From contig NZ_MKIM01000025.1 in the NCBI RefSeq assembly GCF_001939045.1, positions 181,707 to 245,706 of the forward strand: DNA of 64,000 bases, read 5' to 3'. Origin of the DNA: Rhizobium oryziradicis (lineage in GTDB: Bacteria; Pseudomonadota; Alphaproteobacteria; Rhizobiales; Rhizobiaceae). Position 1 is the first letter of the stretch. Every line of letters begins with the position of its first letter. A program made the position numbers and the translations under genes. Shown piece by piece: positions 45,735 to 54,386 of the stretch. A model generated the notes under the pieces. It was not told the DNA's origin, made no database searches, and saw nothing but the letters and a program-made list of their open reading frames with translations.

Positions 45735-47012
45735 ATGTCACGACCATTCATGATCAGCGCCGGATTGGCGCTGTTCGTTGCGCACGCAAGTTTTGCAGCA
45801 CCTGCAACTCCCGCACCCACGCCAGACGCTGTTTTGAAGCATTACGCCGATGTGGCTGAAGCCAAATATTCGGACTCGCTGACCACGGCCAAAACACTGG
45901 ATGCGGCCATTGACGCCTTGCTGGCCAAACCCAGCAAGAGCACGCTCAACAAGGCCCGTGCGGCATGGATCAAGGCGCGCGTGCCTTATCAGCAATCCGA
46001 GGTTTACCGCTTTGGCAACAAGATTGTTGATGACTGGGAAGGCAAGGTCAATGCATGGCCGCTGGACGAAGGCCTGATCGACTATGTCGATAAATCCTAT
46101 GGCACCGAGAGCGACACAAACGCCCTGTACACCGCCAATGTCATTGCCAACAAGACCATCAAGATCGATGGCAAAGAGGTTGATGCCTCCAATCTGACGC
46201 CCGATTTTCTGGCCAACACCCTGCACGAAGCGGGCAAAGTGGAAGCCAATGTGGCAACCGGCTATCACGCCATTGAGTTTCTGCTCTGGGGGCAGGATTT
46301 GAACGGCACAGGCCCCGGTGCTGGCAATCGCCCTTACACCGATTATGATTTGAAAAATTGCACCGGCGGCAATTGCGACCGTCGCGCCCAATATCTGAAA
46401 TCCGCCTCCACCTTGCTGGTCACCGATCTTCAGGAAATGGTGGATGCGTGGAAGCCGGAAGGCGAAGCCACCAAGACCTTGCTGGCCGATCCAAAGGCCG
46501 GTCTCAGCGCCATTTTGACCGGCATGGGTTCGCTGTCTTACGGCGAACTGGCTGGCGAGCGCATGAAGCTGGGCTTGCTGCTGCACGATCCCGAAGAGGA
46601 GCATGATTGCTTCTCGGACAACACCCACAACTCCCATTATTACGACGCCGCTGGCATTCGTGAAGCTTACACCGGCAAATACACGCGCGTTGACGGTACC
46701 AAGATGACCGGCCCGTCGCTGTCTGATCTGGTGGCTGCCAAGGACAAGAAGCTGGACAAGGAAATGCGCTCCAAGCTCAACACCACCATGAAAGCCATGA
46801 CGGCACTGGTGAAGCGGGCGAAAAAGGTTGAGCACTACGACCAGATGATTGCTGAAGGCAACAAGGACGGCAACGCCACTGTGCAGGCCGGCATTGATGG
46901 CTTGATCGATCAGACCAAGTCGATCCAGCGCGTGGTTGCAGCCCTTGATCTGGGGGAAGTGAAGATGGAAGGCTCCGACAGCCTGGACAATCCAAGCGCG
47001 GTCTTCAAATAA
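45735..47012 (+). CDS. Imelysin-family periplasmic protein (COG3487/IrpA-like)
   Basis: A 425-residue exported protein with signal peptide SRPFMISAGLALFVAHASFA and a two-lobed helical imelysin fold. The hallmark GxHxxE is present in TGYHAIEFLLWGQ, as is HDPEEEHDCFSDNTHNS near the middle. ATG at 45735 follows AAAGGAGAG. Imelysin proteins are iron- or metal-related in several bacteria (IrpA, EfeO-like); the family is not a proven peptidase. It leads a four-gene cluster and is separated from the next gene by a hairpin, giving it probably the highest expression. Metal specificity cannot be read. Confidence 0.9.
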   Translation: MSRPFMISAGLALFVAHASFAAPATPAPTPDAVLKHYADVAEAKYSDSLTTAKTLDAAIDALLAKPSKSTLNKARAAWIKARVPYQQSEVYRFGNKIVDDWEGKVNAWPLDEGLIDYVDKSYGTESDTNALYTANVIANKTIKIDGKEVDASNLTPDFLANTLHEAGKVEANVATGYHAIEFLLWGQDLNGTGPGAGNRPYTDYDLKNCTGGNCDRRAQYLKSASTLLVTDLQEMVDAWKPEGEATKTLLADPKAGLSAILTGMGSLSYGELAGERMKLGLLLHDPEEEHDCFSDNTHNSHYYDAAGIREAYTGKYTRVDGTKMTGPSLSDLVAAKDKKLDKEMRSKLNTTMKAMTALVKRAKKVEHYDQMIAEGNKDGNATVQAGIDGLIDQTKSIQRVVAALDLGEVKMEGSDSLDNPSAVFK

Positions 47013-47022
47013 GCCTCTCTGT

Positions 47023-47056
47023 AGTCGCCATCACCAATGTGATGGCGACTATTTTC
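47023..47056 (+). terminator. Attenuating hairpin within the imelysin operon
   Basis: Perfect 12-bp stem (AGTCGCCATCAC with GTGATGGCGACT, 47023-47050), 4-base loop CAAT, followed by ATTTTCG. It lies between the first imelysin gene and the di-heme oxidoreductase, and likely lets only part of transcription continue. Confidence 0.7.
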
Positions 47057-47072
47057 GACAAGGAAGCCCATT

Positions 47073-48590
47073 TTGCGGCGATTTTCTCTCACCCCCATGT
47101 TGTTGAGCATCGTGTTGTTGACCGGCTTGGCCACCACCGCTCTTGCGGCAGGCCTGCGCCCTGACCTCACCCCACAAGAGGCAGACCGTGTCGGCGCGGT
47201 AACAGCACCAACCATTGATTTTTCCAAGCCTGAGCCGTTTGAAGCCATGATGGCAGGAGCCGCGACCTTTACCGGCAAAACCACGCGCAACGCCTTTGGC
47301 CACCCGCTGGCCAATCTGAGCTTTGATCAGCAGCAATCCTTTGTGCTGGGCCAAGCGCTGTTTCAAAAGTTCTGGGTGTCCTCTCCTTCGTCCACACAAG
47401 CCTCGGACGGGCTTGGCCCGCTGTTTAACGCGCGCTCCTGCGAGAGCTGCCATATTCGGGCCGGGAGAGGCCACGCGCCGCTTGCCAATGGCGATGCGAC
47501 ATCGATGTTTTTGCGCTTAGCCCGCCCCGCCCGTAGTGATGCGGAAAAAGCAGATATTGCCGCTTTGAAAGTGCTGAACTTTGCCGATGACACCTATGGC
47601 CAGCAGCTTCAGGACCGGGCCGTGCCGGGCCTGCATGCGGAAGGCCAAGTGACGGTGCATTATATCGATGAAAAGGTGGTGCTGGCCGGCGGCGAGATCA
47701 TCACCTTGCGCCAACCGCACTATGGCGTGAAAGATCTGGCCTATGGGCCGCTGGGCGCGGACACTACCCTTTCGCCGCGCATTGCCAACCCGATGATTGG
47801 CCTGGGGCTGATTGAAGCGATTGCCGATCAGGATATTGAAGCCAATGCGGAAAACCAACAGCGCGATGACAAGGGCATTTCCGGCACCGTGGCAAAGGTA
47901 CGTGACCACCTGAGCGGCGAGATCAAAATTGGCCGCTTTGGCTGGAAAGCCCAAAATGCCACCGTGCGCGACCAAAGTGCGGGTGCGCTGGCCGGTGACA
48001 TCGGCATTTCATCGCCAGATGATCCGCGCCACTGGGGTGATTGCACCGCCAAACAAACGGCCTGTCTGGCCATGCCCAATGGCGTGCAACCACGTCTGGG
48101 CAATGTTGAAGCGCCGCCGCCGGTTCTGGATCTGATGACCTTTTACAGCGAGACGCTCGCACCGCCCAAGCGCCGCTCCGTTGGCGCAGCGGATGTTCTG
48201 GCAGGCAAGGCGCTGTTTTATGCTTCCGGCTGCGCCAGTTGCCACACCCCCAAATATGTCACCCGGCGCGATGTGAGCAATCCGGCACTGGCCTTTCAGC
48301 TGATTTGGCCTTATTCCGATTTTCTGCTGCATGACATGGGCGACGGCTTGAGTGATGGTCAGCAGGTTGGCCTTGCCAATGGTCGCCAATGGCGCACGCC
48401 GCCGCTGTGGGGGCTTGGCCTGACCGAAGCTGTCAATGGCGCGCACGCCTATTTGCACGATGGTCGAGCCGCCACTCTGTCAGAAGCTATTCTGTGGCAT
48501 GGCGGCGAGGCAAAACCCGCTCGCGACAGATTTGCATCCATGGTGCCGGATGATCGCAAGGCACTGATCAGATTTTTGGAGTCGCTATGA
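47073..48590 (+). CDS. Di-heme oxidoreductase family c-type cytochrome (DUF1111)
   Basis: A 505-residue exported protein with signal MLLSIVLLTGLATTALA and two c-type heme sites, SCESCH (near residue 130) and CASCH (near 389). The rest matches the DHOR/DUF1111 family (formerly predicted thiol oxidoreductases), distantly like MauG and cytochrome c peroxidases. The start is TTG at 47073, preceded by AAGGAAG. It lies between two imelysin genes and overlaps the second by four bases. The electron donor and substrate are unknown. Confidence 0.9.
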   Translation: MRRFSLTPMLLSIVLLTGLATTALAAGLRPDLTPQEADRVGAVTAPTIDFSKPEPFEAMMAGAATFTGKTTRNAFGHPLANLSFDQQQSFVLGQALFQKFWVSSPSSTQASDGLGPLFNARSCESCHIRAGRGHAPLANGDATSMFLRLARPARSDAEKADIAALKVLNFADDTYGQQLQDRAVPGLHAEGQVTVHYIDEKVVLAGGEIITLRQPHYGVKDLAYGPLGADTTLSPRIANPMIGLGLIEAIADQDIEANAENQQRDDKGISGTVAKVRDHLSGEIKIGRFGWKAQNATVRDQSAGALAGDIGISSPDDPRHWGDCTAKQTACLAMPNGVQPRLGNVEAPPPVLDLMTFYSETLAPPKRRSVGAADVLAGKALFYASGCASCHTPKYVTRRDVSNPALAFQLIWPYSDFLLHDMGDGLSDGQQVGLANGRQWRTPPLWGLGLTEAVNGAHAYLHDGRAATLSEAILWHGGEAKPARDRFASMVPDDRKALIRFLESL

Positions 48591-49705
48591 TGCGTATTGC
48601 CTTTCCCCTTTCCGCCTTTTTGAGTGTTGCCGTTGCCTGCACCGCCCTCCCGCTTCATGCCCAAGAACCTGCCCCTCACGCAGGCCAGTTGCAAACGGCG
48701 GCCGTGCCTGCGGTGATGGAAAAGGTGGTGGATGGTTTCATTCGCCCCGGCTACCGCCATTTTCATTCAAGTGCCACCGCACTCCAGACATCAATGACCA
48801 GCCTGTGTGCTGCGCCATCGGAAAGTCATGTCATTGCCGCCAAGGCCGCTTTCACCGAAGCGGTAAAAGCCTGGGGGCGCATTGAAATTGTGCGGGTTGG
48901 GCCGGTAATTGAAGATAACCGCTTCGAGCACATCCTGTTTTATCCCGATCGCAAGGGTTTGGCACTCAAGCAAATTCAAGGCGCGATTGCCTCCAATGAC
49001 GAAAGCTTTACCAAAGCCGACAGCCTGCGGCAAAAGAGTGTGGCGATACAGGGCTTGGGTGCGCTGGAATATGTGCTGTTCGGCACCGGCGCAGACAGCC
49101 TGCCAAAGGACAAGAGCAATTTCCGCTGCCTCTATGGTGCCGCCATTGCCGGAAATGTTGACAGGATGGCTGCTGACCTCTCCACGCTTTGGGAGCAGCC
49201 CGGCGGCATTCAGGACGCATGGAAAAAGCCGGGGCCGGATAATGACACCTTCCGCGATGCGCCTGAGGCCGTGACCGGCCTGCTCGGGATTCTGGTGCAT
49301 GGCACAGAAACGGTGCGCGATGAGCGGATTGAAACCTTTTATAAGCCCGCCAGCAGCAAGCTTGCCCCCAAGCAGGCCATTTTCTGGCGCTCCGGCCTGA
49401 CGTTTGTGAGCCTGAGCGCCAATGTTGAGGGCGTGCGGGATCTGTTGACCAAGGCCGATGTTGCCTCCTTGCTGCCAAGTGACAAGCGCAGCATTGTCAG
49501 CGATGTGTCGAAGCTGGCTGACCAGTTCATCAACACTGCCAGCAGCATCACCCCGGACGTGCAATTGGCAGTGACCCGCGATGAGGATCAAGCCAAGCTG
49601 CAAAGTCTTTTGAAAGACAGCCGCAGCATGATCACCGATCTCAGCGACAAAATTGGCGGTGGCGTTGGCCTGTCTGCTGGCTTTTCCTTTGCGGATGGGG
49701 ATTGA
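48587..49705 (+). CDS. Imelysin-family protein (COG3489-like), second copy
   Basis: A 372-residue exported protein, signal FPLSAFLSVAVACTALPLHA, with an imelysin-like helical body (FIRPGYRHFHSSATAL, AWGRIEIVRVGPV, IQGLGALEYVLFG). At the position of the GxHxxE motif it has GLGALE, so the histidine is lost, as expected for the COG3489 subgroup. The ATG overlaps the di-heme oxidoreductase stop. A metal-binding partner role to the first imelysin protein is possible but unproven. Confidence 0.87.
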   Translation: MMRIAFPLSAFLSVAVACTALPLHAQEPAPHAGQLQTAAVPAVMEKVVDGFIRPGYRHFHSSATALQTSMTSLCAAPSESHVIAAKAAFTEAVKAWGRIEIVRVGPVIEDNRFEHILFYPDRKGLALKQIQGAIASNDESFTKADSLRQKSVAIQGLGALEYVLFGTGADSLPKDKSNFRCLYGAAIAGNVDRMAADLSTLWEQPGGIQDAWKKPGPDNDTFRDAPEAVTGLLGILVHGTETVRDERIETFYKPASSKLAPKQAIFWRSGLTFVSLSANVEGVRDLLTKADVASLLPSDKRSIVSDVSKLADQFINTASSITPDVQLAVTRDEDQAKLQSLLKDSRSMITDLSDKIGGGVGLSAGFSFADGD

Positions 49706-49725
49706 TCATCATGAAGGGTGCCTTG

Positions 49726-50784
49726 ATGGACCGGCGGCATTTTCTCAAAGCCGCTGGCATGGCCTATCTGGCCGGGCTTGCAGATGCGCGGGCTGAAACG
49801 CTGGTCCGCACCGATGCGGTCTTTGCCTCCGGGTATCGAGCCGCAGATGGATCGTTCGGGGCTGCTCTTTTGAGCGAAGAGGGTGTTGTGGTGTCCGAAA
49901 TCACCCTGCCCGGCCGCGCCCATGGTTTGGCATCAAGCATTGATAAGGTGGTGGCCTTTGCCCGCCGCCCTGGCACCTTTGCCTTCGTGTTTGATCGGCA
50001 AAATCGTGCCAAACCTGTTGTGATCAACTCTCCGCCTGATCGCCACTTTTATGGTCATGGGCATTTCTCACCGGATGGCCGTATTCTTTATGCCAGTGAA
50101 AATGATTTCGATGCCAATCGCGGTGTGATTGGCCTTTACGACGCCACCGATGGTTTTCGGCGCATGGCGGAGTTTTCATCCTACGGCATTGGCCCGCATG
50201 ATATGGGCGTTACTGATGATGGCCGCCTGCTGATCATTGCCAATGGCGGCATTGAAACCCATCCGGATTTCGGCCGCACCAAACTCAATCTCGACCATAT
50301 GCAGCCCTCGCTGGTTCTGCTTGATGCCAAAACCGGGGCGCTGGTTGAAAAGCACGAGATGCCGGCCGAGCTGCGCCAACTCTCAACCCGCCATATTGAT
50401 GTCGACGCCAAGGGGCGGATCTGGTTTGCCTGCCAATATCAGGGGCCGCGCAATGACCTGCCGCCGCTGGTGGGCCATTTCGCGCCGGGTGATGGCCTGC
50501 ATTGGCTGAACCTGCCTGATGAAATCACCGACGGGCTGGCCAATTATGTCGGGGCCATTGCCGTCAATCGCCGCGATGGACTGGTGGGCATCAGTTCGCC
50601 CATTCGCGGCTTAAGCGTGTCGCTTGATGCAGAGACCGGAAAAGTGGTTGCCCAGATGCCACTCAAGGATGCTGCCGGCATAGCCCCTGCCCTACATGGG
50701 TTTGCCACTTCCAGCTATGACGGGCAGTTTGTGAAGCAGCACACCAACGTCAACTGGGATCAGCACATCATCCGCCTGAGTTGA
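49726..50784 (+). CDS. DUF1513 family periplasmic protein with Tat signal
   Basis: A 352-residue protein beginning MDRRHFLKAAGMAYLAGLA, a twin-arginine signal (RRHFLK). The mature part looks like a beta-propeller: HFYGHGHFSPDGRILYASEND, GIGPHDMGVTDDGRLLIIANGG and AVNRRDGLVGISSP. ATG at 49726 follows AAGGG; one at 49711 is also possible. It closes the four-gene cluster. Tat export implies that it folds, perhaps with a cofactor, before crossing the membrane. Biochemical role unknown. Confidence 0.87.
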   Translation: MDRRHFLKAAGMAYLAGLADARAETLVRTDAVFASGYRAADGSFGAALLSEEGVVVSEITLPGRAHGLASSIDKVVAFARRPGTFAFVFDRQNRAKPVVINSPPDRHFYGHGHFSPDGRILYASENDFDANRGVIGLYDATDGFRRMAEFSSYGIGPHDMGVTDDGRLLIIANGGIETHPDFGRTKLNLDHMQPSLVLLDAKTGALVEKHEMPAELRQLSTRHIDVDAKGRIWFACQYQGPRNDLPPLVGHFAPGDGLHWLNLPDEITDGLANYVGAIAVNRRDGLVGISSPIRGLSVSLDAETGKVVAQMPLKDAAGIAPALHGFATSSYDGQFVKQHTNVNWDQHIIRLS

Positions 50785-50830
50785 TTTTTCGGTCTTTCCT
50801 TCGCAGCAAGGTGGCGTTAAACAAAGATCC

Positions 50831-51283
50831 ATGCGCACTGCCTGGATCAATCTCGCCTTCATCATCGTCACAACCGGTATCGGGGTGTTGATTGGCTTTG
50901 CCAATCTTCCCGGCAGCTGGTACGCGGGCCTGGTAAAACCCGCCTTCAATCCGCCCAACTGGATTTTCGGGCCGGTGTGGAGCGTGCTCTATGTGCTGGT
51001 GGGCGTGGCGGGCGGGCGCATCTGGCAGAGAGCCAAAACCTCAAATGTCATGGCCTTGTGGTTTTTGCAGATGGCCTTGAATTTCAGTTGGTCACCTGCC
51101 TTTTTCGGCATGAAAAACACCGGCCTTGCTCTGGTGATCATTCTGGCCCTGCTGGCCCTGATCTTTGCTTTTATCTGGCGGGCCAGGCGGCTGGATAAAA
51201 TTGCCACCCTTTGCTTTGTGCCCTATGCGGCCTGGGTATCCTTTGCCGCGGTGCTCAATCTGGCGCTTTATCTGCTGAATTAA
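50831..51283 (+). CDS. tspO: TspO/MBR family membrane protein
   Basis: A 150-residue five-helix membrane protein. The motif PGSWYAGLVKPAFNPPNWIF followed by GPVWSVLYVLVGVA is the TspO signature, and NFSWSPAFFGMKN is the third helix region. In Rhodobacter and Sinorhizobium TspO binds tetrapyrroles and tunes gene expression in response to oxygen or nutrients. It lies 46 bases after the imelysin/di-heme operon and may be cotranscribed with it, which would link it to heme or porphyrin supply. Confidence 0.92.
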   Translation: MRTAWINLAFIIVTTGIGVLIGFANLPGSWYAGLVKPAFNPPNWIFGPVWSVLYVLVGVAGGRIWQRAKTSNVMALWFLQMALNFSWSPAFFGMKNTGLALVIILALLALIFAFIWRARRLDKIATLCFVPYAAWVSFAAVLNLALYLLN

Positions 51284-51365
51284 CCTATCCTTCCGTTCCT
51301 GTCTTGCCTCAAACCGTGTGTCATGCCAAATGGCTACAGCGTGACAGAAGTGGCGGCGAGACAAG

Positions 51366-51803
51366 ATGGATGATGATGTCCAAACGCGGATAAAGGCAAG
51401 CTTTGCGCGCCAGGGGGCGATGCAAACCATTGGGGCCGAACTCACGCAGATTGGCCATAAAATGCTTGAGATTGAGCTGCCCTTCCATGACAAGCTCACC
51501 CAGCAACACGGCTTTCTCCACGCCGGTGTCATCTCCGCCGCCCTTGATACCGCTTGCAGCTATGCCGCCTACACCGTGATTGCCAATGATGCATCCTTGC
51601 TGACCATTGAATTCAAGGTCAACATGATGTCGCCGGGGCGCGGTGATCGCTTTTTGTTTCGCGGTGAAATTACCAAGCCCGGCTCCACCATTATCGTGGC
51701 CGACGGCCGTGGCTACGCCATTGGCGATGGCCCCGCAAAATTGATTGCCTCCATGACCAGCACACTGATGGTCATTCGGGGGCGTGAGGATATTCGTGAA
51801 TGA
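51366..51803 (+). CDS. PaaI-type thioesterase (hot-dog fold)
   Basis: A 145-residue hot-dog-fold acyl-CoA thioesterase. The active-site motif is HGFLHAGVISAALDTACSYAA; LTIEFKVNMMSPGRGD is typical of the PaaI family. The stop overlaps the start of the next gene (ATGA). The acyl substrate is unknown. Confidence 0.87.
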   Translation: MDDDVQTRIKASFARQGAMQTIGAELTQIGHKMLEIELPFHDKLTQQHGFLHAGVISAALDTACSYAAYTVIANDASLLTIEFKVNMMSPGRGDRFLFRGEITKPGSTIIVADGRGYAIGDGPAKLIASMTSTLMVIRGREDIRE

Positions 51804-52438
51804 CATTTGAACTGAAATCTGCATCCGGCAAATCCATCCTGTTTGTCATGGCCGTTGAGGCCGAATATGGTCCCTTTTTACGCTCGCGCATTGTGCCGTT
51901 GATGACCGGCGTTGGCCCCGTGGAAGCCTCGATTGTCGCCACCAAAGCATTGATGGCACTGGAGGCCGCTGGCACCTTGCCCGATCTGATCGTCTCGCTT
52001 GGCTCGGCAGGGTCTGCCAAACTTGAGCAGACCCAGGTCTATCAGGCCTCCTCCGTTGCCTATCGTGATATGGATGCCTCGCCTTTGGGGTTTGAGAAAG
52101 GCAAGACGCCCTTTCTCGATTTACCACCGGTTGTGGAATTGCCCTTGCGCATTCCCGGCATTGCCACGGCCAGCCTCTCCACCGGCGGCGATATTGTCTC
52201 AGGTGCCGCCTATGATGGCATTGATGCGGACATGGTCGATATGGAAACATTTGCGGTCATGCGCGTGTGCCATATGTTCAACCGCCCGCTGATTGGCCTT
52301 CGCGGTATTTCCGATGGCAAGGCGGAACTAACCCATGTGAATGACTGGACCGAATACCTTCACATCATCGACCATAAGCTCGCTGATGCCGTGGATAGCT
52401 TGATCAAGGCGCTGGAAGAGGGCGTTTTCTGGTTTTGA
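51800..52438 (+). CDS. MTA/SAH nucleosidase-family protein
   Basis: A 212-residue PNP/UDP-fold protein resembling 5'-methylthioadenosine/S-adenosylhomocysteine nucleosidase: VMAVEAEYGPFL at the start, LMTGVGPVEASIVATKAL, and DMVDMETFAVMRVCHMF with the family Glu. It would recycle methylthioadenosine or adenosylhomocysteine. It is coupled to the preceding thioesterase by a four-base overlap. Its length is slightly short of MTN enzymes (about 230), so a divergent nucleosidase is possible. Confidence 0.82.
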   Translation: MTFELKSASGKSILFVMAVEAEYGPFLRSRIVPLMTGVGPVEASIVATKALMALEAAGTLPDLIVSLGSAGSAKLEQTQVYQASSVAYRDMDASPLGFEKGKTPFLDLPPVVELPLRIPGIATASLSTGGDIVSGAAYDGIDADMVDMETFAVMRVCHMFNRPLIGLRGISDGKAELTHVNDWTEYLHIIDHKLADAVDSLIKALEEGVFWF

Positions 52439-52515
52439 TCCCTCAGATCTTCGTTTTTTATGACTGTTACGATTCCTCAATTGACAGATACGGCAGTTTT
52501 CTCTAAAGGCTCGAA

Positions 52516-54078
52516 ATGACCCAGATAGCACCTCCCGACAGCGTTCTCATCATCGATTTCGGCAGCCAGGTAACGCAGCTGATTGCACGCCGCGTTCGTG
52601 AAACCGGCGTATATTGCGAAATCGTTCCTTTCCAATCCTCCGCTGAAGGCTTTGCCCGCCTTAAGCCCAAGGCGATCATTCTGTCTGGAAGCCCCGCTTC
52701 CACGCTGGATGAAAACAGCCCCCGCGTTCCAGACGTGATTTTTGAGAGCGGCCTGCCGATTTTCGGCATCTGCTATGGCCAGCAAACCATGTGTGCCCAG
52801 CTTGGCGGCAAAGTGGAAAGCGGCCATCACCGCGAATTCGGTCGCGCCTTTCTGGAGATCGAGCAGGATTGCAAATTGTTTGAAGGCCTGTGGTCGGTGG
52901 ACTCGCGCCATCAGGTCTGGATGTCGCACGGCGACCGCGTTACCGCGATCCCTCCGGGCTTTCGGGTTCTGGCCACATCGGCCAACGCTCCCTTTGCTTT
53001 CATTGCCGATGAAGCCCGCAAATATTACGCCGTACAGTTCCACCCCGAAGTGGTGCATACGCCAGATGGTGCCAAGCTCATTCAGAACTTCGTGCACAAT
53101 GTGGCTGGCATCACCGGCGACTGGAGCATGTCGGCCTACCGCGCCAAAGCGGTTGAAGCCATTCGTAAACAGGTGGGCGACAAGCGGGTCATCTGCGCGC
53201 TCTCCGGCGGCGTTGATTCTTCCGTTGCAGCGCTTTTGATCCATGAAGCGGTTGGTGATCAGCTGACCTGCATTCTGGTTGACCACGGTTTGATGCGCAA
53301 AAACGAAGCTGCCGATGTGGTGGCCATGTTCCAGGAGCATTACAATCTGCACCTGATCCATGTGGATGCCATTGATCGCTTCGTGGGCGAGCTGGAAGGT
53401 GTTTCCGATCCGGAAACCAAACGCAAGATCATTGGCCGCTTGTTCATCGAAACCTTTGAAGACGAAGCCAAGAAGCTTGGCGGTGCGGACTTCCTTGGCC
53501 AGGGCACACTCTATCCCGACGTGATTGAAAGCGTGTCGTTTAGCGGCGGACCATCGGTCACCATCAAGAGCCACCACAATGTTGGTGGCCTGCCAGAGCG
53601 CATGAACATGCAGCTGGTGGAACCGTTACGCGAATTGTTCAAGGATGAAGTGCGCGTGCTGGGCAAGGAGCTTGGCCTGCCCGACAGCTTTATTGGCCGT
53701 CACCCCTTCCCCGGCCCCGGCCTTGCCATTCGCTGCCCCGGCGGTGTAACGCGTGAAAAGCTGGACATCCTGCGCGAAGCCGATGCCATCTATCTCGACG
53801 AAATCCGCAAAGCCGGTCTTTATGATGCCATCTGGCAGGCTTTTGCCGTGCTTTTGCCGGTGCAGACCGTGGGTGTCATGGGCGATGGCCGTACCTATGA
53901 ATTCGTCTGCGCCCTTCGCGCCGTGACCTCGGTGGACGGTATGACTGCGGATTTCTATCACTATGACATGGAATTCCTCGGCCGCGCCGCAACCCGCATC
54001 ATCAACGAAGTCCGCGGCATCAACCGTGTCGTTTATGACGTGACCTCAAAGCCACCCGGCACGATTGAGTGGGAATGA
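52516..54078 (+). CDS. guaA: GMP synthase (glutamine-hydrolysing)
   Basis: Converts XMP to GMP. The 520 residues carry a class I amidotransferase domain ([19 protein letters not shown], catalytic cysteine in GICYGQQTM, and FHPEVVHT), an ATP-pyrophosphatase domain with the P-loop [14 protein letters not shown], and the dimerisation domain ending [11 protein letters not shown] at 52516 follows AAAGG. A long hairpin follows the stop after about 50 bases. Confidence 0.97.
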   Translation: MTQIAPPDSVLIIDFGSQVTQLIARRVRETGVYCEIVPFQSSAEGFARLKPKAIILSGSPASTLDENSPRVPDVIFESGLPIFGICYGQQTMCAQLGGKVESGHHREFGRAFLEIEQDCKLFEGLWSVDSRHQVWMSHGDRVTAIPPGFRVLATSANAPFAFIADEARKYYAVQFHPEVVHTPDGAKLIQNFVHNVAGITGDWSMSAYRAKAVEAIRKQVGDKRVICALSGGVDSSVAALLIHEAVGDQLTCILVDHGLMRKNEAADVVAMFQEHYNLHLIHVDAIDRFVGELEGVSDPETKRKIIGRLFIETFEDEAKKLGGADFLGQGTLYPDVIESVSFSGGPSVTIKSHHNVGGLPERMNMQLVEPLRELFKDEVRVLGKELGLPDSFIGRHPFPGPGLAIRCPGGVTREKLDILREADAIYLDEIRKAGLYDAIWQAFAVLLPVQTVGVMGDGRTYEFVCALRAVTSVDGMTADFYHYDMEFLGRAATRIINEVRGINRVVYDVTSKPPGTIEWE

Positions 54079-54386
54079 TCTAAGTCCCACACATTTGTAA
54101 GACGCATTGGTAAAACACCTTTGACACGCCTCTACCCGGTATTCAGTCGTAATCGACAGAATACCGGGTAGGTCCAGAGACCAGCTTGATCAGCCTGCGC
54201 TGTAAGCCCATCCATTTCGCTGGCTGACACCACTATTCGGGTATTATTGTCGCGATTCAGGTCAAATTAAATCCTTCAATATTTGTTATTTAGCATATTA
54301 TATTAACGCCAATTTCACACGCCTGCGTCTATTTTCCGGTTGGGCGGCCATGCATCGGGGTCGACGCCCGAAGGAGATGGCTCGCG
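54079..54386. other. guaA-GGDEF/EAL intergenic region
   Basis: About 308 bases with no open frame worth calling. It holds the long hairpin at 54132-54171 and, from about 54230 on, an A/T-rich stretch suitable for the promoter of the following gene; no clear promoter was identified. Confidence 0.6.
54132..54171 (+). terminator. Long hairpin downstream of guaA
   Basis: Eighteen-base arms, CTACCCGGTATTCaGTCG and CGACaGAATACCGGGTAG, differ by one internal A-A mismatch and leave a 4-base loop TAAT. It is very stable but no T-run follows, so it may stop, stabilise or otherwise mark the end of the guaA transcript. Confidence 0.6.
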
